Numbered from the stretch's first letter, positions 51,871 through 61,412 are shown. The stretch: 64,000 bases of DNA from Kineococcus sp. TRM81007 (GCF_022669155.1 NZ_JALBVB010000041.1:20460-84459), one strand, 5' to 3'. Numbers and translations are program-made. Notes: a model not told the origin generated them from the sequence alone.

Positions 51871-52811
51871 CGGTCCGCGTCCAGGGCGTTCGCCGCGGCG
51901 ACCGCCTCGATCTCCCCCCGGTCCCACACGCGGTCGCCGACGACGACGCGGTGCCGCAGCCGCAGCGATTCGCCGTCGGCGAGGACGACCTCTTCGGAGA
52001 ACGCGAAGGAGGGCGCGATCGCCGGGAACGGCTGGTGGCGCACGAACCAGTGCAGCGGCACCGAGGGGTTGGAGGTGGTCGACGCCGAGCCGGCCAGGAC
52101 GAGCAGCGTGCCGCCGCCGTCCACCTCGTCGTGCGTGGCGGAGTACGCCAGCCACGGGCTGGAGGTGCCCATGGCGTCCTCGCCCTCGTGGTCCGGCGTG
52201 GTGATGGCTCCGCCGGTCCAGCCGCGCGGGCCGCGCCAGAAGAACCCGGTGTACCCGGCGGCGGGGCGCCCGTGCGTGGTCGGGCTGCCCAGCTCCAGCA
52301 CCTCGCCGCGCGTGTTGGTGATCTCCGTGTCGAAGTCCAGGGTCCACGTCCCGCGGTCGACGTCGACGGAGCCGAAGGTGTGCGTGCGCACCTCGCGGGC
52401 CCACTCCTGCCCGGTGGAGGCGATCCACGTCAGCCGCTCGGTGAACCTCACCGCGTCACCGGTGGCCTCCACGGCGTCGAAGGCGTCGTGCCGCATCCGC
52501 CCGATGTTGTCCTTCGGGACGTACCCCTGCCCGTGCACGTAGGTGCCGCCGCCCCAGAAGTTCTGCCCCGACACGTGCGAGGCGGTCATCTGCAGGCCCT
52601 TGTGCCAGCGGTGGTCGTTCGGGCGGTAGGCGGTGACGACGGCGCCGTCGAGGGTGCGCAGCGGGTGCAGGTACGGCTTGCGGGACTCGCTGGCGGCGAA
52701 GTCGCCGTCGTGGACGTAGGTGGCGATGTCCACGTCGCCGGCGCGCACGACGAGGCGCCCGGGCGTCGTGTCGTCCAGCGCGAGCGCCGTCGCCGCGGTG
52801 GTGGTGCTCAT
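51867..52811 (-). CDS. PmoA-like (DUF6807) protein
   Basis: 314 aa from ATG 52811. Conserved stretches: KPYLHPLRTLDGAVVTAYRP, NDHRWHKGLQMTASHVSGQN with FWGGGTY, and AAGYTGFFWRGPRGWTGGAI. These are typical of the PmoA/DUF6807 family, usually found with Gfo/Idh/MocA dehydrogenases and cupins in sugar-acid or glycoside catabolism. A beta-rich fold with many His/Trp suggests carbohydrate binding. Function not established. Confidence 0.75.
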   Translation of the reverse strand: MSTTTAATALALDDTTPGRLVVRAGDVDIATYVHDGDFAASESRKPYLHPLRTLDGAVVTAYRPNDHRWHKGLQMTASHVSGQNFWGGGTYVHGQGYVPKDNIGRMRHDAFDAVEATGDAVRFTERLTWIASTGQEWAREVRTHTFGSVDVDRGTWTLDFDTEITNTRGEVLELGSPTTHGRPAAGYTGFFWRGPRGWTGGAITTPDHEGEDAMGTSSPWLAYSATHDEVDGGGTLLVLAGSASTTSNPSVPLHWFVRHQPFPAIAPSFAFSEEVVLADGESLRLRHRVVVGDRVWDRGEIEAVAAANALDADR

Positions 52812-52845
52812 GGGGTGCTGGTCCTCTCGGGGGTGGTGGGCTGTC

Positions 52846-53961
52846 TCAGCGGGCGCTGGGGATCCGGGCCCAGGGAGCGCCGGTGCCGTCCATGCGGGCC
52901 GCGAACGGGTCCTCGGCGTCGATCTCCCCGCGGCGCACCGGGGCGCCGCCGGTGAACGCCGAGCGGTAGATCGCGGCGACGAGCTCGAGGGTGTCGCGCG
53001 CGCCCGCCAGCGGCACCGGGGGCAGCTCGCCGGCGTCGAGCGCGTCGAGGACCTCGCGGAACTGCGCCTCGTGACCGCTGGGCACGCCCTGCGGTTCGCG
53101 CGCCCACGCGGTGGTGGCGATCTCCTCCTGGCCGGGGGCGGCGGTGACGGTGAAGTCGTCGTCACCGTAGCCGTACAGGTGGTGCACCTCGACGGTGGCG
53201 AGTTCCAGGTCGAAGCGCAGGATCGTCGTCTCGCGGGGGGAGACCACCGAGTTCACCACGCTGGCCAGCGCGCCGGAGGCGAAGCGCACGGTGGCGACGG
53301 AGACCTCCTCGGTGCGGGTGGGGCGCGCTCCCTGCGAGGCCATGGCGCTGACCTCCTCCCACGGCCCGAGCACGGACAGCAGCACGTCCATCTGGTGGAT
53401 GCCGTGGCCCATCGTCGGGCCGCCGCCCTCGACCTCGAAGCTGCCGCGCCAGGGGACCTGGAAGTACTCGTCGGGGCGGTACCACTGGGTGAGGCAGGTG
53501 GCGACGAGGGGACGGCCCAGGGTGCCGTCGGCGACGATCGAGGTGAGCCGGCAGACCCCGGAACCGAACCGGTGCTGGGAGACCACCGCCACGGACCCCG
53601 CCGAGGCCGCCTCGGCCGCGAGGAGCCGGTCGGTCTCCGCCAGGGAGAGGGCGATGGGCTTCTCCACGACGACGCTCGCCCCGGCGGCCAGCGCCTGCTC
53701 GGCCACCGGCACGTGCGCGCTCGGCGGGGTGCACACGTGCACGAGGTCGACGCGGGTGTCCGCCAGGACCTCCGCCAGGTCGGTGGTGGCGCGCGGCACG
53801 CCCCACTGCTCGGCGAACGCCTGCGCGCGCCCGGCGTCGACGTCCACCGCGGCCACGAGGCGCACCCGGTCACCGAGGGCGGTCAGGGCGCGGGCGTGGG
53901 CGGCGGCGATGCCGCCGGTACCCACGACGACGACGTTGCGGGGGGACGGGGTGCTCGTCAC
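52846..53961 (-). CDS. Gfo/Idh/MocA-family oxidoreductase
   Basis: 371 aa from GTG 53961. N-terminal Rossmann fold with VVVVGTGGIAAAHARAL (GxGxxA), VHVCTPPSAHVPVAEQAL, and the EKP motif VVVEKPIALSLAETDRLL. The C-terminal domain has GGGPTMGHGIHQMDVLLSVL (catalytic GxxxxxHxxD). NAD(P)-dependent dehydrogenase acting on a sugar or inositol-type substrate. Lies directly after three binding-protein genes on the same strand. Confidence 0.85.
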   Translation of the reverse strand: MTSTPSPRNVVVVGTGGIAAAHARALTALGDRVRLVAAVDVDAGRAQAFAEQWGVPRATTDLAEVLADTRVDLVHVCTPPSAHVPVAEQALAAGASVVVEKPIALSLAETDRLLAAEAASAGSVAVVSQHRFGSGVCRLTSIVADGTLGRPLVATCLTQWYRPDEYFQVPWRGSFEVEGGGPTMGHGIHQMDVLLSVLGPWEEVSAMASQGARPTRTEEVSVATVRFASGALASVVNSVVSPRETTILRFDLELATVEVHHLYGYGDDDFTVTAAPGQEEIATTAWAREPQGVPSGHEAQFREVLDALDAGELPPVPLAGARDTLELVAAIYRSAFTGGAPVRRGEIDAEDPFAARMDGTGAPWARIPSAR

Positions 53962-54005
53962 GGGGGGTGCCTCCTGGCTGGACGGGTGCGGGGTCTGGGC
54001 GGGTT

Positions 54006-55337
54006 TCAGGCGGAGGCCACGTTGGCCTGGAGCTCCGCGACCATGGCCTCGGCGGCCGCCTGGGGCGTCTGCGCGCCGAACAGCACCTCGGAACCGTAGC
54101 GGGTGACGAGGTCCTGGACGGTGCTGGCGCCCGGGGGTGCGGCCGGTGGTGCGGGCACGACGACGTCCTCGAGGGACTCCACGTACTCCGCCGACTGGGC
54201 GTCGGACGGCTGCAGCAGCGAGGTGATCTGGTCGCGCAGCTCGGGGTCGCTGGGGATGCCGCGCTCGGTGAGCAGGATCTCCGCCGCCTCCGGGGAGTTG
54301 GAGAGCCAGTCCACGAGGGTCGCCGCGGCCTCGGGGTTCTCGGAGCGCGAGGAGATGGACCAGAACATGGACGCCTTGTAGAAGAGGCCCGGGGAACCGC
54401 CCGCCTCCTGCAGCGGCGGCCGCAGCAGCACCATCTCCTGCCCGGCTGCGGAGGACAGCGCGGTGACCTGGTTCGCCCACCACACGGCCATCGCCGCGGT
54501 GCCGGTGGCGGTGCCGGACTGGCTGAGCCCGGCGGCCTGCCGCTCCACGGCCAGGGTGGCCGGGGCGGCCGCACCGGACTGGATGGTGTCCAGGTTGTAC
54601 TGCCACCAGGAGGCCACGTGGGCGGGGTCGAGCGTGACCTCGGTGCCGTCGCCGTAGAACTCGCCGCCGAGCTGGGAGACCCACAGCTGCAGGCTGGCCT
54701 CGTCCAGGCCCATGGTCTGCCAGCCGTGCACGTCCGGCTGCCCGCTCTGGGAGATGCGCAGGGCGATGTCCGCCGCCTCCTGCCACGTCCAGGTGGTGTC
54801 GTCCGGCAGCGGCACGCCGGCCGCCTCGAACAGGGCCGGGTTGGCGACGACGACGTGGGCGTTGACGCCGACGGGGACGGCGAACAGGCCGTCGGCGGTG
54901 CGGCCCGTGCTGAGGGTGTCCGACGGGATGCCGCTGGTGTCGATCTCGGTGTCGGCGAGGTCGAGCAGCGCACCGCGGTCGGCGTAGGAGCGCAGCTGCA
55001 GGACGTCCATCTGGATGACGTCCGGGGCGTCGTTGGCGGCGACGTTCGTGGCGAGGCGGTCCCAGTACCCGGACCACTCGGTGAACTCGCCCTGGACGGC
55101 GATGTCGGGGTGCTCCGCCTGGAAGGCCTTGATGGCCCGGTCGGTGATCTCGTGGCGGGTGTCCGAGCCCCACCAGGTGAAGCGCAGGGAGGCGTTGCCC
55201 TCGGCGGTCTCGGAACCACCGCCGCAACCGGCCAGGGCGGTGGTCGCCGCGGTGCCGGCCAGGCCGGCGGTGAAGGCGCGGCGCGACAGGAGGCGGCGGG
55301 TCGTGGTCGATGTGCCCGGCGTCGTCGACGGAGTCAT
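54006..55337 (-). CDS. Sugar-binding lipoprotein, paralogue 3 of 3
   Basis: 443 aa from ATG 55337 (GAGGAGAACC upstream). Tat-like leader RRAFTAGLAGTAATTALAGC with lipobox. The mature N-terminus LRFTWWGSDTRHEITDRAIK and GEFTEWSGYWDRLATNVAAN are nearly shared with the two upstream paralogues, as is TWTW plus the C-terminal VLFGAQTPQAAAEAMVAEL. Solute-binding protein family 1. Differences concentrate in the middle, consistent with a shifted ligand specificity. Confidence 0.85.
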   Translation of the reverse strand: MTPSTTPGTSTTTRRLLSRRAFTAGLAGTAATTALAGCGGGSETAEGNASLRFTWWGSDTRHEITDRAIKAFQAEHPDIAVQGEFTEWSGYWDRLATNVAANDAPDVIQMDVLQLRSYADRGALLDLADTEIDTSGIPSDTLSTGRTADGLFAVPVGVNAHVVVANPALFEAAGVPLPDDTTWTWQEAADIALRISQSGQPDVHGWQTMGLDEASLQLWVSQLGGEFYGDGTEVTLDPAHVASWWQYNLDTIQSGAAAPATLAVERQAAGLSQSGTATGTAAMAVWWANQVTALSSAAGQEMVLLRPPLQEAGGSPGLFYKASMFWSISSRSENPEAAATLVDWLSNSPEAAEILLTERGIPSDPELRDQITSLLQPSDAQSAEYVESLEDVVVPAPPAAPPGASTVQDLVTRYGSEVLFGAQTPQAAAEAMVAELQANVASA

Positions 55338-55387
55338 CGGTTCTCCTCAGGGGACGTGGTGGTTCGCGGGGGACGGGGAGGCGGGGG

Positions 55388-56713
55388 TCAGGCGGACTCG
55401 ATCTGGCCGGTCAGGTCGTCGACGTACGCCTGCGCGGCGGCGTCGGGCGTCTGCCGGCCGAACAGCACGTCGGAGCCGATGCGGGTCATGATCTCCCCGG
55501 ACGACGAGCCGCCGACCGGCGGGATCGGCGGCGCGGGGTTGACGACGTCCTCGATGGAGTTCACGTACTCCAGCGCGGCCCGGTCGGTCTCGGAGAGCTT
55601 GTCCACGATGCGCTCGCGGAACGCGGGGTTGGCCGGGATGCCGCGCTCGGTGAGCATGAGGTCGGCGACCGCGTCGGCGGTGGAGAGGTAGTTGATGAAC
55701 CGCACGGCGGCCTCGGGGTGCTCCGTGCGCGAGGACACCGCCCAGTACATGGACGCCTTGTAGTACAGGCCCGGGTCGCCGCCCGGGGTCTGCGCCGGGG
55801 GGCGCAGCAGGACCAGCCGCTGCCCCGACGCGTTCGTCAGGGCGGTGAGCTGCGTGGACCACCAGGGGGCGAAGGCCACGGTGTTGGTGGCGGTGCCGGA
55901 CTGGTCCAGCGCGGAGGAGGTGGGGTTGCGCTCGATGGTGAGGGTGACGGGGGTGCCGGCACCCGACTCGGCCAGGCCCAGGTGGTACTCCCAGAACGAG
56001 GCGAGCGTGTCGGGGTTCAGCCCCACTCCGCCGTCCTCGGTGAACAGCGTCTCGCCCATCTGCATCGCCCAGTTCTCCATGGGCGGGCCCTGCACGCCCT
56101 CGGTCTGGATGCCGTAGACGTCCGGCAGGCCGGCGTCGGTCACGGCCTTGCCGATGCGCGCGTACTCCTCCCACGTCCACGTGGTGTCGTCCGGCACCGG
56201 CACACCGGCGGCCTCGAGGATCTGGGTGTTCGCCACGATGGCGTGGGGCACGACCCCCTGCACGATCGCGTACAGGCCGCCGTCGGACTCGCCGAGGGCG
56301 AGGTCGCCGTCGGAGATCCCGCCGGTGTCGAGGCCGTCCTCCTCCGACAGGTCCAGCAGGGCCCCGCGGTCCGCGTAGGACTTCAGGTACGCGGCGTCCA
56401 TCTGGATGATGTCGGGGGAGTCGTTGGCCGCGGTGCTGGTCGCCAGGCGGTCCCAGTAGCCGGACCACTCGGTGAACTCGCCCTCGACCACGATGTCGGG
56501 GTTCTCCTGGTTGAACGCCCTGATGATCTCCTGCGTGTACTCGTGGCGGGCGTCGGAGCCCCACCAGGTGAAGCGCAGCCGGGCGGGGCCGGACTCGCCC
56601 CCGCCGGAGCCGCCCCCGCAGGCGGCGAGACCGACGGTCGCGGCGGCTCCGAGGGCGCCGAGGCCGACGGCACGGCGGGACGGGCCGGGAGCGGGGTGCG
56701 GGGATCGGGACAC
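55388..56713 (-). CDS. Sugar-binding lipoprotein, paralogue 2 of 3
   Basis: 441 aa. I chose GTG 56713 (GGGAGACACC just upstream) over an in-frame ATG at 56767 because the signal peptide then begins SRSPHPAPGPSRRAVGLGAL and ends LAAC. Mature motifs LRFTWWGSDARHEYTQEIIR, GEFTEWSGYWDRLATSTAAN, VPDDTTWTWEEY and VLFGRQTPDAAAQAYVDDL match the sister proteins. It lies between paralogues 1 and 3 with short spacers of 50-90 nt. Confidence 0.85.
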   Translation of the reverse strand: MSRSPHPAPGPSRRAVGLGALGAAATVGLAACGGGSGGGESGPARLRFTWWGSDARHEYTQEIIRAFNQENPDIVVEGEFTEWSGYWDRLATSTAANDSPDIIQMDAAYLKSYADRGALLDLSEEDGLDTGGISDGDLALGESDGGLYAIVQGVVPHAIVANTQILEAAGVPVPDDTTWTWEEYARIGKAVTDAGLPDVYGIQTEGVQGPPMENWAMQMGETLFTEDGGVGLNPDTLASFWEYHLGLAESGAGTPVTLTIERNPTSSALDQSGTATNTVAFAPWWSTQLTALTNASGQRLVLLRPPAQTPGGDPGLYYKASMYWAVSSRTEHPEAAVRFINYLSTADAVADLMLTERGIPANPAFRERIVDKLSETDRAALEYVNSIEDVVNPAPPIPPVGGSSSGEIMTRIGSDVLFGRQTPDAAAQAYVDDLTGQIESA

Positions 56714-56800
56714 GGTGTCTCCCACTGTCGTCGTTGACCGGGTGGTTCGGGGATCGGGGTGGTTCACGGGTGGTGCGTGGGTGGTGCGCCGGGCGCTCCG

Positions 56801-58114
56801 TCAGGCGGTTCCGACCGCGTTCGTCAGCTCCTCGACCATCGCCTCCGCCGCTGCCGCCGGCTGCAGCTCGCCGAACAGCACCTGCGAACCGTAGCGGCGG
56901 ACGATCTCCTCGATGTTGGAGGCGCCGGCCGGTGCGGACGGCGGGGTGTCCTCGACGACGTCGGCGAGGGAGTCGGTGTACTCGATCGCCTGGCGGTCCG
57001 TCTCGGACAGCTTGGGGGTGATGTAGTCGCGGATGGCGGTGTTGGCGGGGATGCCCCGCTCGGTGAGCATGAGGTCCGCGACGGCCTGGGAGTTCACCAG
57101 GTAGTCCAGGAACGTGGCGACCTGCTCGGGGTGCTCGGTGCGCGCGGAGGCGGACCAGAACATGGAGGGCTTGTAGTAGACGCCGGGCTCCCCGCCGACG
57201 GACTGCGTCGGCGGGCGCAGGAGGGTCAGCGGCTGGCCGCTGGCGCCGGCCAGCGCGTTGATCTGGGTCGCCCAGTACGGCTGCATCGCGATCGTGTTGG
57301 TGGCGATGCCGCTCTGGTCCAGGGCGGCGACGGCCCGCTCCATCGCCAGGGTCACCGGCCCGGCGGCGCCGGACTCGATGAGCCCGAGGTTGTACTCGTA
57401 CCAGTCGGTGACCATGGCCGGGTCGAGGGTCACGTTCCCCTCGTCGTCGTAGAACGCACCGCCGAGCTGCTTCACCCACAGCTGCAGACCGGCCTCGTCG
57501 ATGCCGCCGTTCGCCACGCCGTAGGTGCCCTCGGGGGTGGCGGCGCTGATCGCGGCACCGAGGGCGTTGTAGTCGTCCCACGTCCACGTGGTGTCGTCGG
57601 GCACCTGCTGCCCGGCGGCCTGCACGATGCCGGGGTTGGTCATGACGCCCAGCGGCACGACGCCGATCACGAGGCCGAAGAGGCCGTCGCCCGTCTCGCC
57701 GGTGTCCAGGGCGTTGGAGTCGATCGCGGAGGTGTCCAGGCCCTCGAGCTGGGAGAGGTCCAGCAGGGCGCCCCTGTCGGCGTAGGAGCGCAGGTAGATG
57801 GCGTCCATCTGGATGATGTCGGGCGCGTCGTTGGCGGCGACGTTCGTCGCCAGGCGGTCCCAGTAGCCGGACCACTCGGTGAACTCGCCCTCCACCTGGA
57901 TGTCGGGGTGCTCCTCGTTGAACGCCTGGATGATCTGCTCGGTGTACTGGTGGCGCGCGTCGGCGCCCCACCAGGTGAAGCGCAGGGTCACCGGGCCCTC
58001 GTCGCCGGCCGACCCGCCCCCGCAGGCGGCGAGGCCGGCCGTGGCGGCGGCGCCTGCGGCGAGGCCGCCGAGGGCCCGGCGGGAGACGGTGCGGCGGGGG
58101 CTGGGGGTGGGCAC
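56801..58114 (-). CDS. Sugar-binding lipoprotein, paralogue 1 of 3
   Basis: 437 aa from GTG 58114 (AAGGAC upstream). Leader SRRALGGLAAGAAATAGLAA then lipobox Cys. Mature motifs LRFTWWGADARHQYTEQIIQ, GEFTEWSGYWDRLATNVAAN, QVPDDTTWTWDDY and VLFGELQPAAAAEAMVEEL. It is the copy nearest the permease genes, so it is the presumptive ancestral partner of the importer. Confidence 0.85.
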   Translation of the reverse strand: MPTPSPRRTVSRRALGGLAAGAAATAGLAACGGGSAGDEGPVTLRFTWWGADARHQYTEQIIQAFNEEHPDIQVEGEFTEWSGYWDRLATNVAANDAPDIIQMDAIYLRSYADRGALLDLSQLEGLDTSAIDSNALDTGETGDGLFGLVIGVVPLGVMTNPGIVQAAGQQVPDDTTWTWDDYNALGAAISAATPEGTYGVANGGIDEAGLQLWVKQLGGAFYDDEGNVTLDPAMVTDWYEYNLGLIESGAAGPVTLAMERAVAALDQSGIATNTIAMQPYWATQINALAGASGQPLTLLRPPTQSVGGEPGVYYKPSMFWSASARTEHPEQVATFLDYLVNSQAVADLMLTERGIPANTAIRDYITPKLSETDRQAIEYTDSLADVVEDTPPSAPAGASNIEEIVRRYGSQVLFGELQPAAAAEAMVEELTNAVGTA

Positions 58115-58182
58115 GGAGGGCCGTCCTTCCGCCGGGCTTCCGTGCCCGGCACTTTCGAGGTGGTCGGTGGTGCGGGGAGTGG

Positions 58183-59094
58183 TCACTTGCCGCCCGTGGT
58201 CGCGATCCCCTTGATGAGGAACTTCTGGCCGAAGAGGAAGGCCAGGAAGATCGGGACCAGGGACACCACGCTCATCGCGAACAGCGAGCCCCACGACGAC
58301 TCCGAGGTCGCGTCGACGAAGGAGCGCAGGGCCACCGGCACGGTGTACATGTCGGGGTCGGTCAGGAAGATCAGCTGGCTGAAGAAGTCGTTCCAGGTCC
58401 AGATGAACGTGAAGATCGCCGTGGTGGCCAGGGCGGGCACCATGAGCGGCAGGATGATCCGGCCGAAGATGCGGAAGTGCCCGCAGCCGTCGATGCGCGC
58501 GGCCTCGTCCAGCTCGCGCGGGATGCCCCGGATGAACTGGACCATCAGGAAGATGAAGAACGCGTCCGTGGCGAGGATCTTCGGCACGACCAGCGGCAGG
58601 AAGGTGTTCAGCCAGTCCAGCTGGGAGAAGAGGATGTACTGCGGGACGATCACGACGTGGATCGGCAGCATGATCGTCATGAGCATGATCGCGAACAGGG
58701 TCCTCTTCGCCCGGAACTCCATGCGGGCGAACGCGTAGGCGGCCAGCGAGCAGGAGACGAGGTTGCCCAGGATGCAGCCGATCGCGATGATCGCCGAGTT
58801 GAGCATGTAGTGCCCGAAGGGGGACGCGAGCGCCGCCCAGCCGTCGGGGTAGTTCTGCGGCTGGGGGTCGGAGACCCACAGGCCGGGTGCCTGGAAGATC
58901 TGGTCCTGGGACCGCAGCGAGCCGGCGATCATCCACAGCACCGGGTAGAGCATGACGAACGCGGTGATGATCAGGGCCGCGTGCTTGAGCAGGGAGCGGA
59001 CGCGGCTGGGCCACGGCGTCTCGTCGCGCTTGCTGGGGGAGGGCGCCGCGGAGGGCGTGGCGCCCGTGCGCGTGGAGGAGATCTCAGTCGTCAT
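58183..59094 (-). CDS. ABC sugar permease (MalG-type)
   Basis: 303 aa, six membrane spans starting LKHAALIITAFVMLYPVLWM. The EAA loop reads ELDEAARIDGCGHFRIFGRI, then ILPLMVPA. Overlaps the upstream permease by 11 nt, ensuring equal synthesis. No ATPase gene nearby. Confidence 0.85.
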   Translation of the reverse strand: MTTEISSTRTGATPSAAPSPSKRDETPWPSRVRSLLKHAALIITAFVMLYPVLWMIAGSLRSQDQIFQAPGLWVSDPQPQNYPDGWAALASPFGHYMLNSAIIAIGCILGNLVSCSLAAYAFARMEFRAKRTLFAIMLMTIMLPIHVVIVPQYILFSQLDWLNTFLPLVVPKILATDAFFIFLMVQFIRGIPRELDEAARIDGCGHFRIFGRIILPLMVPALATTAIFTFIWTWNDFFSQLIFLTDPDMYTVPVALRSFVDATSESSWGSLFAMSVVSLVPIFLAFLFGQKFLIKGIATTGGK

Positions 59095-60004
59095 AGAACA
59101 CCCACAGCTTCGACGCGTAGAAGTTGATGGCGGTGAACACCCCGATGATGATGACCAGCAACCACGCCAGGGCGGAGGCGTAGCCCATGTCGAAGTTCTG
59201 GAAGCCGCTCTGGTACAGGTACAGCGTGTAGAACATCGTCGAGTCGCTGGGCCCGCCGGTGCCGCCGGAGACGACGAACGCCTGGGTGAACGACTGGAAC
59301 GCGTGGATCAGCTGCAGCACCAGGTTGAAGAAGATGATGGGGGTCAGCAGCGGCAGGGTGACCGAGCGGAACTGCCGCCAGCGCCCGGCCCCCTCGGTGG
59401 AGGCCGCCTCGTAGTACATCCGCGGGATCTGGCGCAGCCCCGCGAGGAAGATCACCATCGGGGCGCCGAAGGTCCAGACGTTGAGGATGATGATGGTCCC
59501 CAGCGCCGTGGACGGGTCGGAGATCCAGCCGCGGCCGTCGATGCCGACGAGCGCGAGGATCTGGTTGACCAGGCCCTGGGTGCCGAAGATCTGCCGCCAC
59601 AGCACGGCGATGGCGACGGAGGCGCCGAGCAGCGAGGGCAGGTAGTAGATCGAGCGGTACAGGGGCAGTCCGCGCAGGCCCCGGTCCAGCAGCACGGCCA
59701 GGGCGAGCGCCAGCGCCAGCTGCAGCGGTACGGAGATGAAGACGTAGAGGAACGTCACCTTCAGCGAGTTGTGCAGCCGGTCGTCCGTCAGCATCCGCTG
59801 GAAGTTGTCCAGCCCGGCCCACTCCGGGGGCTGGATGAGGTTGTAGTCCGTGAACGCCAGGTAGAGGGAGGCGGCCATCGGGCCGATGGTGATGAGGAAG
59901 AGGCCTGCGAACCACGGCAGCAGGAAGAGGTAGGCGACCTTCGTGTCCCGCTTGTCCGTGCTCTGCTGCCCCTTGAGCGTGCGCAGTTCGCCGAGTGCGC
60001 TCAT
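59084..60004 (-). CDS. ABC sugar permease (MalF-type)
   Basis: 306 aa, six membrane spans starting VAYLFLLPWFAGLFLITIGP. The EAA loop reads YYEAASTEGAGRWRQFRSVT, then LPLLTPII. ATG 60004 overlaps the stop of a 14-codon leader frame (ATGA), so it is translationally coupled to it. First structural gene of a minus-strand operon extending to 51130. Confidence 0.85.
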   Translation of the reverse strand: MSALGELRTLKGQQSTDKRDTKVAYLFLLPWFAGLFLITIGPMAASLYLAFTDYNLIQPPEWAGLDNFQRMLTDDRLHNSLKVTFLYVFISVPLQLALALALAVLLDRGLRGLPLYRSIYYLPSLLGASVAIAVLWRQIFGTQGLVNQILALVGIDGRGWISDPSTALGTIIILNVWTFGAPMVIFLAGLRQIPRMYYEAASTEGAGRWRQFRSVTLPLLTPIIFFNLVLQLIHAFQSFTQAFVVSGGTGGPSDSTMFYTLYLYQSGFQNFDMGYASALAWLLVIIIGVFTAINFYASKLWVFYDD

Positions 60005-60045
60005 CGGGGCCGCCTCGCTCGGCCGCGTGCTCGAACGTGGTGCAT
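60001..60045 (-). CDS. 14-codon leader peptide coupled to the permease gene
   Basis: ATG 60045 follows GGAGAGACC, a better ribosome site than that of the permease. It encodes MHHVRARGRARRPR and stops at 60001-60003, overlapping the permease ATG as ATGA. The Arg-rich run is notable. Probably serves to load ribosomes for the operon; an attenuation role is possible. Confidence 0.4.
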   Translation of the reverse strand: MHHVRARGRARRPR

Positions 60046-60076
60046 GGTCTCTCCAGTCGTCATCGACCGTACCTGC

Positions 60077-60090
60077 GGATAACGTTTACC
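60077..60090. promoter_or_regulatory. LacI-type operator upstream of the three-binding-protein operon
   Basis: GGATAACGTTTACC is a near-palindrome around the central CG (5 of 7 pairs match), very like CcpA/LacI-family operators. It lies 32 nt before the leader ATG, where a repressor would block initiation. No LacI gene is adjacent on this side. Confidence 0.5.
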
Positions 60091-60197
60091 TGGCGTGACG
60101 GTACCAAGTGGACCGGCCCGGTGGAAGTGAACCCGCCCGGTTGCCCACCCCCGGTCGCGGGTGGCTGGGCCACCGGCCGGGGTGGGAGGGTGCACGG

Positions 60198-61412
60198 GTG
60201 TCGACGCGAGACGAGATGCCGGCCCTGGACGAGCTGCGCGAGACGGGGGAGCGGGCCCTGCGCGAGCTGCGCCGGCCCCTGGAGGAGTGGCTGCGCGAGC
60301 GCGCCGTCGTGGACGAGGAGGTCGGCGCCGACGGCGTCGTCGACGCGCTCGCGGCCTCCCTCGGTGGTCTGCTGGCCCTGCGGCCGCCGGCGCGCGAGGC
60401 CGTCGTCACGCGCTTCTCCCCGGAGGAGGTCGAGGCGCTGACCGGGCGGGTGCTGCCGGCCCTGGTGGAGCGCACCGGCTCGCCCGAGCCGGAGGAGGTC
60501 GAGGCCGACCTGCGGGCGGTCTGGTACCAGTTCCTGGGCTTCCTCGCCGAGACCGGCCGCTGGAGCGGCCCGGCCGGTCACCTGGAGACGTGCCTGGCGA
60601 TCCTCGGCCCCGAGGAGGTCGACCTGGTGCAGGTGCTGCAGGAGGCCGCCGAGGGTGTCGGGCCCGAGGAGGAGGACGCGGCCGTCCTGGGCTCCTTCCC
60701 CGTGCGCGCCGCGAGCGCCGTGCTCACCCACGTCGGGGAGGGCATCGCCGTCCCCGACGACGAGGAGCTCGCCCCCGGGGACGTCGCGGCGCTGCTCGCC
60801 GAGCTCGACCGCGGCGCGCCCGGTGACGAGCCCCCGCACCTGGAGGACGTGCCGTGGCTGCGGCAGGTCGTCCTGACGATGCTGGACCTGGAACTGCTCG
60901 ACGGGGAGGACGAGACGGCCCTGGCCCCCGGTGCGGCGGCGGACGGCTGGCTGGGGGCGGACCCGGAGGCGCGGGAGCTCCGCCGGGAGCTGGTGGGCCG
61001 CTTCCTCCTGGACGACCCCGCGACCCTCGACGGCGGGTTCTCCGTCGCCGAGGCCGTGCTGCCGACGGTGCTGGCGGCCGCGGTCGCCGGTGACCCGCTG
61101 GACGAGGCGGCGCTGACCGAGCTCGTCGAGGAGGGGGCCGACCTCGGGCCGGCCGCCCCCGCGGCCGTGGGGGAGGTGCGCGAGCGCCTCGCGGACCTGG
61201 CGGCGTTCGGCCTCGTCAGCGACGGCACGCCGTGGACGGTGCAGCGCGGGTGCTGGCCCGCCGTCGCCGCCGCGGTCGCCGCCGAGGAGGACGCCCCGGG
61301 TGGGTTCCTCGGCGGGGATGACGAGCCGTTGTGGTTCGACTCGGTCGCCGACACCCTCGGGCTCGGCGACGCGCAGAAGCAGCAGATCCGCGACATCCTC
61401 GGCGGCCGCTGA
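60198..61412 (+). CDS. Hypothetical protein, Glu/Asp/Leu-rich
   Basis: 404 aa from GTG 60198 with GGAGGG 7 nt upstream; earlier in-frame starts read through GC-rich leader sequence. Entirely helical and acidic: ALRELRRPLEEWLRERAVVD, LEDVPWLRQVVLTMLDLELL, ADTLGLGDAQKQQIRDILGG at the end. No membrane span or catalytic motif. Resembles conserved actinomycete hypothetical proteins with no assigned role. Divergent from the sugar operon. Confidence 0.6.
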   Translation: MSTRDEMPALDELRETGERALRELRRPLEEWLRERAVVDEEVGADGVVDALAASLGGLLALRPPAREAVVTRFSPEEVEALTGRVLPALVERTGSPEPEEVEADLRAVWYQFLGFLAETGRWSGPAGHLETCLAILGPEEVDLVQVLQEAAEGVGPEEEDAAVLGSFPVRAASAVLTHVGEGIAVPDDEELAPGDVAALLAELDRGAPGDEPPHLEDVPWLRQVVLTMLDLELLDGEDETALAPGAAADGWLGADPEARELRRELVGRFLLDDPATLDGGFSVAEAVLPTVLAAAVAGDPLDEAALTELVEEGADLGPAAPAAVGEVRERLADLAAFGLVSDGTPWTVQRGCWPAVAAAVAAEEDAPGGFLGGDDEPLWFDSVADTLGLGDAQKQQIRDILGGR

